Shown here piece by piece: positions 8,489 through 16,444 of a stretch of 64,000 nt of DNA. The DNA is from Betaproteobacteria bacterium. Its GTDB lineage: Bacteria; Pseudomonadota; Gammaproteobacteria; Burkholderiales; Burkholderiaceae_F. A model generated the notes under the pieces. That model was not told where the DNA came from. It ran no database searches and saw only the letters and a program-made list of their open reading frames with translations. Made by a program: the position numbers and the translations under genes. Each line of letters begins with the position of its first letter. Position 1 is the stretch's first letter. The stretch spans positions 124,001 to 188,000 of the forward strand of contig BOKW01000002.1 of the NCBI GenBank assembly GCA_016861185.1, given 5' to 3'.

Positions 8489-11482
8489 ATGACCGTACGT
8501 CTGTTGCTTTTCGGCTCGCCGACTGTCGAGCACGGGGGCGCGCCCTACGCGCTTCCTTTCGAGCGACGCAGCCAGTTGCTGGTGCTGCTCGCGCTCAAGC
8601 GCGCGTGGGTTGCGCGCGCGGACCTGGCGGCGATGCTGTGGCCGGAGCAGGAAAGCAAGCTCGCCTACGGCAACCTGCGCAAGACGCTGTTCAGGCTGCA
8701 GTCCTGGCCGTGGGCCGAGCGCATCGAGACGCACGGCGGCGCATTGCGCTTCGAGGTCGATACCGACGTCGCCGCGTTCGAGGCCGCGCTGCGCGAGCGC
8801 CGCCATGCCGACGCGGCAGCCCTGCATCGCGCCGACTTGCTCGCCGGCTTCGACGACGGCGCCAACGAAGCGTGGTCGAGCTGGCTCGGTTTCGAGCGCG
8901 ATCGGCTGCGCGCGGCGTGGCGCGGCGCGGCGCTGGAACAGCTTGCCGCGGACATCGATCCCGCCGAAGGCGTGGATCTTTCGGCGCGCCTGCTCGAAGC
9001 CGATCCGCTCGACGAAGCCGCGCTGCGCGCGCACATGGCGTGCCTCGTACGCAGCGGGCAGAGCGCGCGTGCGCGCCAGGCCTATCGCGAGTTCGTCGAT
9101 CGGCTTGCGCACGACCTCGGACTGGCGCCGAGCGCGGAACTGAAGGCGCTGCACGACGCCCTTGGCACGACGGTCGTCGTACCGGTGCTCGCTCGAACCG
9201 CGCCGCTATCCTCGGACGAAGGCTTCGTCGGGCGCACGGTGGAACTGCGCCGCATCGGCGAACTGCTTGCACAGGACGGCTGCCGCTTGCTGTCGATCGT
9301 TGGCCCGGGTGGGGTCGGCAAGACGCGGCTCGCGCGGCGCGCGCTGCATGAACTGGCGTCCGGTTACGCCGACGGCGCGGCCTTCGTGCCGCTCGAAGAC
9401 CTCGTCACGCCGGGCGAACTCGGCGGCCGGCTCGCGCGCGAACTGGGCGTTGCGCTTTCCGGCAGCGGCGATCCGCTCGAGCAGGTGATCGAATTCCTGC
9501 GCGAGCGGCGGACGCTGCTCGTGCTCGACAACTTCGAGCAGCTTGCAGCCGATACGACTCCTGTCGAGCGGCTGCTCGCCGCGTGCCAGCGCATGAAGCT
9601 GATCGTCACGTCGCGCGTGCGGCTTGCGCTCGCGGCCGAATGGCTGCTGCCGCTCGACGGGCTGCCTTGCCCCGAGATCGAGGATCAGGACCGACTCGAA
9701 GCGTTCGATGCCGCGCGCCTGTTCGTGCAGGCGGCGCAGCGCGTCGAGCCGGCGCTGATTCCCGCCGCGGAGGCGGAGTCGATCGTCGACATCTGCCGGC
9801 AGGTCGGCGGGCTGCCGCTCGCGCTGGAACTTGCGGCCGCCTGGACGCGCGTGTTGTCGTGCGACGCGATCGCCGCCGAGCTGCGCCAAGGGACCGAACT
9901 GCTGCGCGCGGCCGACCCTGCGCACCCGCCGCGGCACGCGAGCATCGAAGCGGTTTTCGAGCAGTCGTGGAAACTGCTCGGCGCGACCGAACGCGACGCG
10001 CTGGCGCGGCTATCGGTGTTCCGCGGCGGGTTCACGGCCGAGGCCGCACGCGCGGTCGCCGGCGCCTCGATGCCGGTGCTGGGCGCGCTCGCCGACAAGT
10101 CGCTGCTGCGCAAGGATGGCGCGCGGCTGCACATGCACCCGCTCGTACATCAGCTCGCCGCGCTGCGGCTGGGCGAGGGCGGGGCACGGGAGTCGGCGGA
10201 ACGGGCGCATGCGTCCCACTTTCACCGACTGCTGAGTCAACTCGGACCTGCAGTCGAGAACGGCGATCGGACGGCCTTGGATCGGGTGGACATCGAGTTC
10301 GAGAACTGTCGAGCTGCATGGCAATGGGCCATCGACAACAAGGCCGGCGGCGCATTGAGGCAGACCGTACAGACCGTGATGGACTTCTGCAATCACCGGG
10401 GTCGCTTCAAGACCGGTCTGTCGCTGCTGCGGGAAGCGCTCGACTCGTCGTTTGCCGGCGCGGATGCGAAGCTGGAGCTGGCGCTTCGGAGCGGAGCGGC
10501 GCACCTGCTGTTCCGACTCGACAGCTATGGCGAAGCCGCGGAGCAGGCCACGCAAGCGCTAGGTGTCGCGAAGCGCGAAAAAGATCACCGTGCGCAAGCG
10601 CTCTGCCTTGCGACGCTCGGCGCGTGCGCGCTGAGACGCGGCCGGCACGTCGATGCAGGGAGTTACTTCGAGCAGGCATTGAAAGAAGCGCAGCTCGCCG
10701 GCGACTCGCGGCGAGCGGCCGCGCTGCTGCACAACCGGGCGCTGGTCCAGCGAGCGATCGGCCGGCGCGACGATGCTCGGCGTTTGTTGATCGAGTCGAT
10801 GGCGGCCTACAAGTCGCTCGGCGACGTCTCCGGCGAGGCGATGTGTCTGACCACGCTCAGCAGTCTGCATTGGGACAGCGGAGAACTCGGAATCGCGATC
10901 GAACACTTGAAGGCCGCGCTGGTGATCTGCGATCGCCATGGCCTTGACCGGACTCGAACGGTGATTCTCTCGAACCTGGCCGCGCTCGCGTTCAAGACCG
11001 GCGACTTCGCAGGGGCAGCGACGTATGCGGAGCGCGCGCACGAGATGGCCAAGGCGATCGGGAACCGGCACTTTCAGTCCTGGATGAGACTGCTCTTTGC
11101 TCAGCTTGCGCTAAGGAATAGGGACTTTTCTGCTGCGCGCTCCGACCTCAAGACCGCCCTGGAACTGGCGCTGGCGATCGGGCAGAAGAGCGTTCTTCTC
11201 GAAGGGATCTCGTGCTTCGCCGAGGTTCTGGCTGTACAGGGAGACACCGTCAGCGCGCACCGCGTGCTGAACTTCGTGGCAACACATCCGGCAATGGCCG
11301 CGCCGGACCGGAACGAGGTGTTGGCGAGAATGGCGCAATGGGCACCGACGACCAAGAGCGAACCGGCGTGGCCGGGGCTCAGCCTGGATGAACTGGGTCA
11401 CCGAATCGTCGTCGAGACCGACGTTGGGTACGGACCGCTGATCGCCGCTTTGCGCGGCGCGAGCCCCTCCGGCGCCTCGTAG
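8489..11482 (+). CDS. AfsR/SARP-type regulator: BTAD domain, STAND ATPase, TPR repeats
   Basis: A 997-residue regulator. The N-terminal part has a winged-helix-like start (LLFGSPTVEHGG) and a BTAD-type helical domain up to about residue 230 (YREFVDRLAHDLGLAPSAEL). An NB-ARC/STAND ATPase follows, with Walker A GPGGVGKT near residue 275 and Walker B TLLVLDNFE. The C-terminal half is a long series of TPR-like helical repeats. Such proteins are ATP-dependent activators that often control secondary-metabolism genes, typically in actinobacteria. It is divergent from the methyltransferase gene, with about 160 bases between them. It has no response-regulator receiver domain. Confidence 0.85.
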   Translation: MTVRLLLFGSPTVEHGGAPYALPFERRSQLLVLLALKRAWVARADLAAMLWPEQESKLAYGNLRKTLFRLQSWPWAERIETHGGALRFEVDTDVAAFEAALRERRHADAAALHRADLLAGFDDGANEAWSSWLGFERDRLRAAWRGAALEQLAADIDPAEGVDLSARLLEADPLDEAALRAHMACLVRSGQSARARQAYREFVDRLAHDLGLAPSAELKALHDALGTTVVVPVLARTAPLSSDEGFVGRTVELRRIGELLAQDGCRLLSIVGPGGVGKTRLARRALHELASGYADGAAFVPLEDLVTPGELGGRLARELGVALSGSGDPLEQVIEFLRERRTLLVLDNFEQLAADTTPVERLLAACQRMKLIVTSRVRLALAAEWLLPLDGLPCPEIEDQDRLEAFDAARLFVQAAQRVEPALIPAAEAESIVDICRQVGGLPLALELAAAWTRVLSCDAIAAELRQGTELLRAADPAHPPRHASIEAVFEQSWKLLGATERDALARLSVFRGGFTAEAARAVAGASMPVLGALADKSLLRKDGARLHMHPLVHQLAALRLGEGGARESAERAHASHFHRLLSQLGPAVENGDRTALDRVDIEFENCRAAWQWAIDNKAGGALRQTVQTVMDFCNHRGRFKTGLSLLREALDSSFAGADAKLELALRSGAAHLLFRLDSYGEAAEQATQALGVAKREKDHRAQALCLATLGACALRRGRHVDAGSYFEQALKEAQLAGDSRRAAALLHNRALVQRAIGRRDDARRLLIESMAAYKSLGDVSGEAMCLTTLSSLHWDSGELGIAIEHLKAALVICDRHGLDRTRTVILSNLAALAFKTGDFAGAATYAERAHEMAKAIGNRHFQSWMRLLFAQLALRNRDFSAARSDLKTALELALAIGQKSVLLEGISCFAEVLAVQGDTVSAHRVLNFVATHPAMAAPDRNEVLARMAQWAPTTKSEPAWPGLSLDELGHRIVVETDVGYGPLIAALRGASPSGAS

Positions 11483-11571
11483 CGCGGATCGCCCCGTTTG
11501 CTCGTGCGCGGGCGAGGAACGCTCGTGCAACGCCCGCCTGCGTACGGTTCGTCCATCGAGAAAGGACGACC

Positions 11572-11934
11572 ATGTACGAGACGATGCAACGACACGGCAA
11601 CTTCGCGCCGGCCGCGACCGAAAGCTTCGGCAGGATCGGGCGGTGCTATCCGATGGCGGCGGCGCGATGCGGGTTGGGGTTTGGCAGCCCCGCAGCATGG
11701 AGCCGACCGGTGCTGGCGATCCGCGCGCTGCTGCGGGCGGTCGCAGACGCCGCGCGGCGCGCGCGCGAGTCGTGGAAGCGGGCGCAACAAGCGAGCGCGA
11801 CCTACGTCGCACTGCGCGCGCTCGATGCGCGCACGCTGCGCGACCTCGGCTTCGATCGCAGCGAACTCGCCTCCGTCGCGGCCGAATGCGCCGGAGCGAT
11901 AGACCGTACCCGCGTGCGGTCGCGGCCGCGCTAG
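11572..11934 (+). CDS. DUF1127 (YjiS-like) protein with long N-terminal extension
   Basis: A 120-residue basic protein. The C-terminal 50 residues contain TYVALRALDARTLRDLGFDR, the DUF1127 signature (L-x-x-L-x-D-x-x-L-x-D-I/L-G-x-x-R), followed by SELASVAAE. Most DUF1127 proteins are 45-75 residues; here about 70 extra residues precede the domain. Some small DUF1127 proteins bind RNA or affect phosphate and carbon metabolism, but nothing specific can be inferred. A GAGAAAGGAC ribosome site precedes the ATG. The gene lies between the large regulator and the second ferritin-like gene. Confidence 0.7.
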   Translation: MYETMQRHGNFAPAATESFGRIGRCYPMAAARCGLGFGSPAAWSRPVLAIRALLRAVADAARRARESWKRAQQASATYVALRALDARTLRDLGFDRSELASVAAECAGAIDRTRVRSRPR

Positions 11935-11973
11935 CGCGTGTTCGACCCCGATCCCGAAGAAGCGCACACTGCC

Positions 11974-12942
11974 ATGAGCGCAAGCGGCCAAGAGAAAGCC
12001 CGCGCGGGCGCGCTGTCGCCGACGCAGCGCTACGCCAAATGCATCGAAGCCTCCAGGCGCATCCGCTGGGAGATCGACCGCGACGTCATACGCGGCCGCA
12101 GCTTCGATTTCGATCGCAAGTTCCTGCCTGACGGACTGTCGCGGGTCAACGAGCTGGTCTTCCTCGATCCGGCCCGCCGGTGCTTCCTGTCGCAGATCCA
12201 GGGCCGCACCTACGCGAACATGTTCGGGCTGGTGGAACGCTTCGCCGGCGCCAAGATCCTCGAGCTGACGCGCGACCACTGGTTCGGCGATCAGGCCGCG
12301 CTCGAAGCGCTGGTGCGCTTCGCCGACGAGGAGCTGAAGCACCAGGAACTGTTCCGGCGACTCGATCGCATGGCCGCGGAGGGAATGCCGGAGGGGTATT
12401 GCTTCAAGCCGCCGCCGAACGAGATCGCGCGCGCCGTCCTGAGCAAATCGACCTGGGCGGTGCTTGCGCTGACGCTCGACATCGAGCTGCTGTCGCAGTC
12501 GCACTATCGATCGAGCATCGAGTGCGACGCGGAGTCGTCGGAGCTGTGGAGGGACGTGTTCCTGTTCCACTGGAAGGAGGAGTCGCAGCACGCGATCCTG
12601 GACGAGCTGGAGTGGCGGCGCATCGACGCGCAGTCCAGCGCGCTGCAGCGCGAGCAGGGCGCCGACGATTTCGTCGGGCTGCTGCTCGCGATCGACGGCA
12701 CGCTTCAGGTCCAGGCGCGCACAGACGCGGCCTACTTCCTGCGGCACGGCGGGCGAGCGTACTCGGCCGCGGAGCAGTCGGCCGTGCACGACCTGATCCT
12801 AAAGGCCTACCGCTGGCAGTACATCGCGACCGGCGTGCAGGAGCCGCGCTTCGTCGAAGTGTTGAGATCGCTCGTGACGCCGGAACAGTTCGAGCGGATC
12901 GCGGGCGCGCTGGCGCCGATCCTCGCGCACGCCGGCGATTGA
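11974..12942 (+). CDS. Ferritin-like diiron protein (paralogue 2)
   Basis: A 322-residue homologue of the protein encoded at 5729-6691. The two are alike along their whole length, and the diiron ligand pattern is conserved: GLVERFAGAK, DEELKHQELF, LTLDIELLSQ and KEESQHAILDELEW. An in-frame GTG at 11938 would add 12 residues, but the ATG at 11974 matches the paralogue start better. It is in the opposite orientation to its paralogue, on the other side of the regulator. Unlike paralogue 1 it is not followed by a hydrolase or a haloperoxidase. Confidence 0.8.
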   Translation: MSASGQEKARAGALSPTQRYAKCIEASRRIRWEIDRDVIRGRSFDFDRKFLPDGLSRVNELVFLDPARRCFLSQIQGRTYANMFGLVERFAGAKILELTRDHWFGDQAALEALVRFADEELKHQELFRRLDRMAAEGMPEGYCFKPPPNEIARAVLSKSTWAVLALTLDIELLSQSHYRSSIECDAESSELWRDVFLFHWKEESQHAILDELEWRRIDAQSSALQREQGADDFVGLLLAIDGTLQVQARTDAAYFLRHGGRAYSAAEQSAVHDLILKAYRWQYIATGVQEPRFVEVLRSLVTPEQFERIAGALAPILAHAGD

Positions 12943-13273
12943 ACGACTTGCGACGCGTCGGCGGCGGTCGCATGGCGTGGCTGGAGCCGCGCACAAGCGG
13001 CGGGAGCTGCGCGACGCAGAAGGTGCTGAAAGCGACGTGATCGGACGCGCAGGTCGCAGACGCCGAGGCCACGCCCGGCGCGCACCCGCAGACGGCGACG
13101 GGTGCGTCGGCCGCGGATCGAGAGTGCAGTGCACCGCATGCCGCGCTCGTCTACGCATATGCGGATTTCTTCTGCGACCGAGCGCGAACTAGCGCGGGTC
13201 GGCGATTCACAATCGGCCGCGCGGCGCGCACACTGCGCTTGGCTCCCCGCTCACGACCGATGCTCGAGACCGC
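12943..13273. other. Gene-free stretch between ferritin-like and ParB-like genes
   Basis: No convincing gene on either strand. It contains a 10-bp palindrome CGCATATGCG (13154-13163), followed by GATTTCTTCT, about 110 bases before the ParB-like gene. This is the only conspicuous element. Confidence 0.5.
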
Positions 13274-13552
13274 ATGAACGCGCAGCCGATTCCCTGTGCC
13301 CAGATCCGTCCCGACCCGCGCAGCCGCGGCTACCAGCCGCCGGCGGTCGAGTGGCTCGCCGACGATATCCGTGAACACGGCGTGCTCCGGCCCGTGCTGG
13401 TGCGCGCAACCGAGCACGGCTATGTGCTCGTCCACGGCGAACGCCGCTGGCGCGCGGCCACGATGCTCGGGCTCCAGGTGATCCCGGCATACGTCGTGCA
13501 GGGTCCGGCGTACGACGAAAGCGCCGCGACAGATCCGGGTCGCCGGCAGTGA
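13274..13552 (+). CDS. Short ParB/Srx-like (ParBc) domain protein
   Basis: A 92-residue protein that is essentially one ParB N-terminal domain. IRPDPRSRGYQPPAVEWLAD corresponds to the first conserved box, LRPVLVRATEHGYVLVHGER to the strand before the signature, and GERRWRAATMLGLQVIPAYV to the nucleotide-binding GERR(W/F)RA box. There is no helix-turn-helix or dimerisation domain and no parA neighbour, so it is not a normal partition ParB. Stand-alone ParBc proteins include nucleases and regulators. It lies just upstream of a pair of DnaA-box-like sequences. Confidence 0.75.
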   Translation: MNAQPIPCAQIRPDPRSRGYQPPAVEWLADDIREHGVLRPVLVRATEHGYVLVHGERRWRAATMLGLQVIPAYVVQGPAYDESAATDPGRRQ

Positions 13553-13600
13553 GAGCGCGCGCCGGCGTCATTCTGCGGCGCGGAGCGGCGCTCGCGGCGG

Positions 13601-13623
13601 TTGTCCACAGCAACTGTGGATAA
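13601..13623. promoter_or_regulatory. Pair of inverted DnaA-box-like 9-mers
   Basis: TTGTCCACA (13601-13609) faces TGTGGATAA (13615-13623, the reverse complement of the perfect DnaA box TTATCCACA), with 5 bases between. Together they form a nearly perfect 10-bp inverted repeat with a 3-base centre. In GC-rich DNA two such boxes are unlikely by chance, but two boxes alone do not make an origin. Confidence 0.55.
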
Positions 13624-13718
13624 CGCCGGTCGCGCCGCGCGCAAACCGGCGCGCTTGCTGGGTTCGATCGGCATGCCGCGCCACGCGGCAGCGCCCGCGA
13701 CTGCCGGTTAGTGAGGAT

Positions 13719-13748
13719 TTAAGGAGTCCGGCAGGGAGATTTACGAAC
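13719..13748 (+). promoter_or_regulatory. Promoter-like block shared with 15295-15324
   Basis: TTAAGG, 12 bases, then AGATTTACGAAC. The identical 12-mer at exactly the same distance from TTAGGG occurs upstream of the cytochrome gene at 15356. The two-part layout with fixed spacing suggests a promoter for an alternative sigma factor, or one regulator site. Its target here would be the VOC gene at 13859, with a leader in between. Confidence 0.4.
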
Positions 13749-13749
13749 C

Positions 13750-13809
13750 ATGCTCGCGCGTTTGCGCGAGCATCGCGGCCTTCGATCCCGAGATATGGCC
13801 GCGCCGTGA
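13750..13809 (+). CDS. Possible 19-aa Arg-rich leader peptide overlapping a hairpin
   Basis: A 19-codon frame with five arginines begins at ATG 13750, after GGGAGAT about 8 bases upstream. Its first 24 bases form a perfect inverted repeat, ATGCTCGCGC / GCGCGAGCAT with a 4-base loop. It stops 50 bases before the VOC gene. It could be a leader with structure-controlled translation or simply a hairpin; evidence is slight. Confidence 0.25.
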   Translation: MLARLREHRGLRSRDMAAP

Positions 13810-13858
13810 CGCTCTTTCACCACCCCGTGCCGGCGGCGAGCCGCTCCGAGGCCCGCCG

Positions 13859-14365
13859 ATGATCCGCAAGCTGCATCACAGCGCGTACCGCTGCCGAGAT
13901 TCCGAGGAAACGCGGCGCTTCTACGAAGGCTTCCTCGGGATGCCGCTGGCCGGCGCGCTCGAGATCCAGGATACCATGTCCGGCCGCAAGACGCGGGTGC
14001 TGCACACTTTCTTCCGGCTCGGCGACGGTTCGTTCCTTGCGTTCTTCGAGGCGCCGGACATGCCGTTCGAGTTCAAGGCGCAGCATGACTTCGACCTGCA
14101 CATCGCGCTCGAAGTCGGCGCGGCGGAGCTTGCCGCCGCGCGGGCGCGCGCGCTGGCGGCCGGCATCGAGACGCGCGGCGTCAGCGATCACGGTTTCATC
14201 CACTCGATCTATCTGCGCGATCCGAACGGCTATGTCGTCGAGCTGTGTGCGCGCACGCCCGCCGACGCGGTGCTGATGGATCCGGCGCAGAACGACGCGC
14301 GCGGCATCCTCGCGCGCTGGCAGCAGGCGAAATCTTCGGGGGCGCAGGCGGGCGGCGCGAGCTGA
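13859..14365 (+). CDS. VOC-family (glyoxalase/extradiol dioxygenase-like) protein
   Basis: A 168-residue vicinal oxygen chelate protein. The N-terminal module has KLHHSAYRCRDSEETRRFYE, with a His metal ligand and the usual R-FYE. The second module has HDFDLHIALEVG (His ligand) and SIYLRDPNGYVVELCARTP (Glu ligand), the standard ending of glyoxalase-like dioxygenases. The metal-binding H, H and E are therefore all present, suggesting a functional metalloenzyme of unknown substrate. Upstream is a promoter-like block and a possible leader; downstream is a convergent gene. Confidence 0.85.
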   Translation: MIRKLHHSAYRCRDSEETRRFYEGFLGMPLAGALEIQDTMSGRKTRVLHTFFRLGDGSFLAFFEAPDMPFEFKAQHDFDLHIALEVGAAELAAARARALAAGIETRGVSDHGFIHSIYLRDPNGYVVELCARTPADAVLMDPAQNDARGILARWQQAKSSGAQAGGAS

Positions 14366-14441
14366 TGGCGGTCGACCGGGCGCGGTTCGAGCGACGGCGC
14401 GACGTTCAGGCGCGCGCCGGCGACGGCGCGGCGACACGGCG

Positions 14442-15146
14442 TCAGGGTTCGGCCAGCACCGTGCCCGCGAGGACCGCGCGCAGGAACGGGTTGCCGTTGC
14501 CCGGCTTCAAATAGTGCCGGTACGCCTCCACGCCGAAGCGCATCGGATCGAACAGGTAAATCGTCGTCGACATCCGACACGCGTCGTCGAAGCCCTCGCC
14601 GGGGAATGCGGCGAGCACCTGGCTTCGCTGCGATTCGTCCATCGTCGAGAACGTCGCGACGTAGGCGATGTACTCCTTGGCTTCGATCGTTGGGACCGCG
14701 ACGCGGAAGTGCTCGGACGCGATTGCATGGGCGACCTCGTGCGTGGCCACGCTGCGGTACAGCCGCCGGTCGATCCGAATGCGGAACCAGGTTCCGTTCG
14801 CCTTGAAGCGCTCGTAAGACAGCACCATGACGCGGCGCTCGGATTCGATGAACGCACCTGCCCCGGATGCGCCGAGCGACTCGGGCATTCGCGCGAGGAC
14901 CTCGATCGAAATCGGTCTGCGGCTCTCGAGCCCCAGCGACCTGAAGAATCCGATCGCGGCCCGCGCGCCCGCGCAGGCATCGATCGCATCGGCGCGGCTT
15001 GCCGACACGACCACGACTCTCGCCGCTCGGCAGTCGTAAGGCTCGCCGGCTCCCGATGGCTGCCGGCCCGCGATCAGCAGGAGCACTGCCGCAAGACAGG
15101 CTGCCGCGACGGCGAGCAGATGCGGAAAAGCTCGATTCCTCCTCAT
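14442..15146 (-). CDS. Membrane-anchored or exported zincin-like protein (HExxH), DUF6639-like
   Basis: A 234-residue protein with an N-terminal signal anchor or signal peptide (LLAVAAACLAAVLLLIAG). The central ATHEVAHAIASEHF contains an HEVAH (HExxH) zinc-protease motif, with further acids downstream (TIEAKEYIAY). A YLFDPMRFGVEAYRHYLKPG block follows. It matches the hypothetical DUF6639 type as I recall it. No protease prodomain is visible, so peptidase activity is only suggested. An alternative start at 15185 would add 13 residues; the ATG at 15146 gives the better signal sequence (RRNR then hydrophobic). Confidence 0.65.
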   Translation of the reverse strand: MRRNRAFPHLLAVAAACLAAVLLLIAGRQPSGAGEPYDCRAARVVVVSASRADAIDACAGARAAIGFFRSLGLESRRPISIEVLARMPESLGASGAGAFIESERRVMVLSYERFKANGTWFRIRIDRRLYRSVATHEVAHAIASEHFRVAVPTIEAKEYIAYVATFSTMDESQRSQVLAAFPGEGFDDACRMSTTIYLFDPMRFGVEAYRHYLKPGNGNPFLRAVLAGTVLAEP

Positions 15147-15294
15147 CGGCCGCGGCGGCGCGCGCTCGATCCACGCACCACCCATGCCTCCAAGATAGTC
15201 GGGATCGGCTGTAGGGCCTTGATGTCGGGCATCCGGCCCCCGATTCGCGCTCGACTCGCCGCGTCGGTCCCGCGCTGCCGCGCTTAAGCGATTC

Positions 15295-15324
15295 TTAGGG
15301 TTGCTTGATCCAAGATTTACGAAC
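15295..15324 (+). promoter_or_regulatory. Promoter-like block upstream of the cytochrome pair
   Basis: TTAGGG, 12 bases, then AGATTTACGAAC, matching the block at 13719-13748 in both boxes and spacing. The 12-mer ends 32 bases before the ATG at 15356, a normal promoter distance. No consensus sigma-70 elements are obvious. Confidence 0.42.
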
Positions 15325-15355
15325 GCGAACGGGCGCGCGTCCCTACGCTGGCGGC

Positions 15356-16444
15356 ATGAGAATTCGTGTGCGCCATCGCTTCGTCTTCGCCGCTGCCCTC
15401 GGCGTCGCCGCAGTCGCGCTGGGCGTCGCCATCGTCGCGCGCTCGGGCGAAGCGGCAGCGCAGCCGACGGTTGCGCCGCCGCTGCCGAAGCATCTGCGCG
15501 ATACGGGCCTGTATGTCGCGGGCTCGATGCGCGAGGTGCGTCCGGAGAATCTTCCGTTCTCGCCGCAGTACCCGCTGTGGTCCGACGGCGGGGCGAAGCG
15601 CCGGTGGCTGTACCTCCAGCCCGGAACCGCGATCGACGCGTCGCGCCCCGACGCCTGGGTGTTCCCGCCGGGAACGAAGCTGTGGAAGGAGTTCTCGCAC
15701 GGCCGTGCCATCGAGACGCGGTACATCGAGCGGCTCGCCGACGGGTCATGGCGTTTCGCCGCCTACGTGTGGAACGAAGACGGCACCGACGCCGTGCTCG
15801 CGCCCGCGGGCGGCATGACCGTCGCCGCCCGCGGTGGGCCGAACGGACGCTACGCGATCCCCGCCGAGGCCGATTGCCGCGCCTGCCACGAAGGCGCTGC
15901 CGTTCCGGTGCTCGGCGCGAGCGCGCTGCAGCTTTCGCCGTTGCGCGATCCGCTCGCGCCGCACGCCGAGCCGCGCAAAGAAGGCGAAGCCGATCTGCGG
16001 CTGCTGGTCGAACGCGGCTGGCTGCGCAATCTGCCGCCGGCACTGCTCGAGAGTCCGCCGCGCGTCGCGGCATCGACGCCGGTCGAACGCGCCGCGCTCG
16101 GCTACCTGCACGGCAACTGCGGCCACTGCCACAACGATGCCGGCGCCCAGCCGCCGGTCGACCTGCTGCTGGCGCACGACGCCGCGGCGACCGGTGCCGG
16201 CAAGGTGCTGCGGTCACTCGTCGGCGCGCGCAGCCGCTATCGCGCGCCCGGGCTGTCGAAAGCCGCGCCGCTGATCGAACCGGGCCGTCCGGACGCGAGC
16301 GTGCTCGTTGCGCGCATGCGCTCGCGCAACCCGCAAGTGCAGATGCCGCCGCTCGGCACGCAGCTCACCGACGCCGAGGCGCTTGCGCTGATCGAGCGCT
16401 GGATTTCCGAACTTCCTACCACCCGAAAGGAGCAGACCCCATGA
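15356..16444 (+). CDS. Exported di-heme c-type cytochrome-like protein
   Basis: A 362-residue protein with an N-terminal signal/anchor (FVFAAALGVAAVALGVAIVA). Two CxxCH heme sites are visible: CRACH (about residue 180) and CGHCH (about 260). The end has QMPPLGTQLTDAEALALIERW, the usual C-terminal helix of cytochrome c domains with a Met-Pro-Pro. The N-terminal 150 residues (YPLWSDGGAKRRWLYLQPGT, VWNEDGTDAVL) are typical of a family of proteins carrying a heme domain at the C-terminus, often of unknown function. Its TGA overlaps the ATG of the next cytochrome (ATGA), so the two are coupled. Confidence 0.85.
   Translation: MRIRVRHRFVFAAALGVAAVALGVAIVARSGEAAAQPTVAPPLPKHLRDTGLYVAGSMREVRPENLPFSPQYPLWSDGGAKRRWLYLQPGTAIDASRPDAWVFPPGTKLWKEFSHGRAIETRYIERLADGSWRFAAYVWNEDGTDAVLAPAGGMTVAARGGPNGRYAIPAEADCRACHEGAAVPVLGASALQLSPLRDPLAPHAEPRKEGEADLRLLVERGWLRNLPPALLESPPRVAASTPVERAALGYLHGNCGHCHNDAGAQPPVDLLLAHDAAATGAGKVLRSLVGARSRYRAPGLSKAAPLIEPGRPDASVLVARMRSRNPQVQMPPLGTQLTDAEALALIERWISELPTTRKEQTP

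Larger units (their letters stand above)
13553..13858. other. Gene-poor stretch with DnaA-like boxes, promoter-like block and possible leader ORF
   Basis: The region holds two inverted DnaA-box-like sites (13601-13623), a promoter-like block shared with another gene (13719-13748) and a perfect hairpin at 13750-13773 that is also the start of a 19-codon Arg-rich frame. These are listed separately. Confidence 0.6.

Noticed and set aside
13750..13773. Perfect hairpin read as a rho-independent terminator
   Set aside because: No run of T follows on either side, and it lies upstream of a gene in the same direction, so a terminator is not supported.
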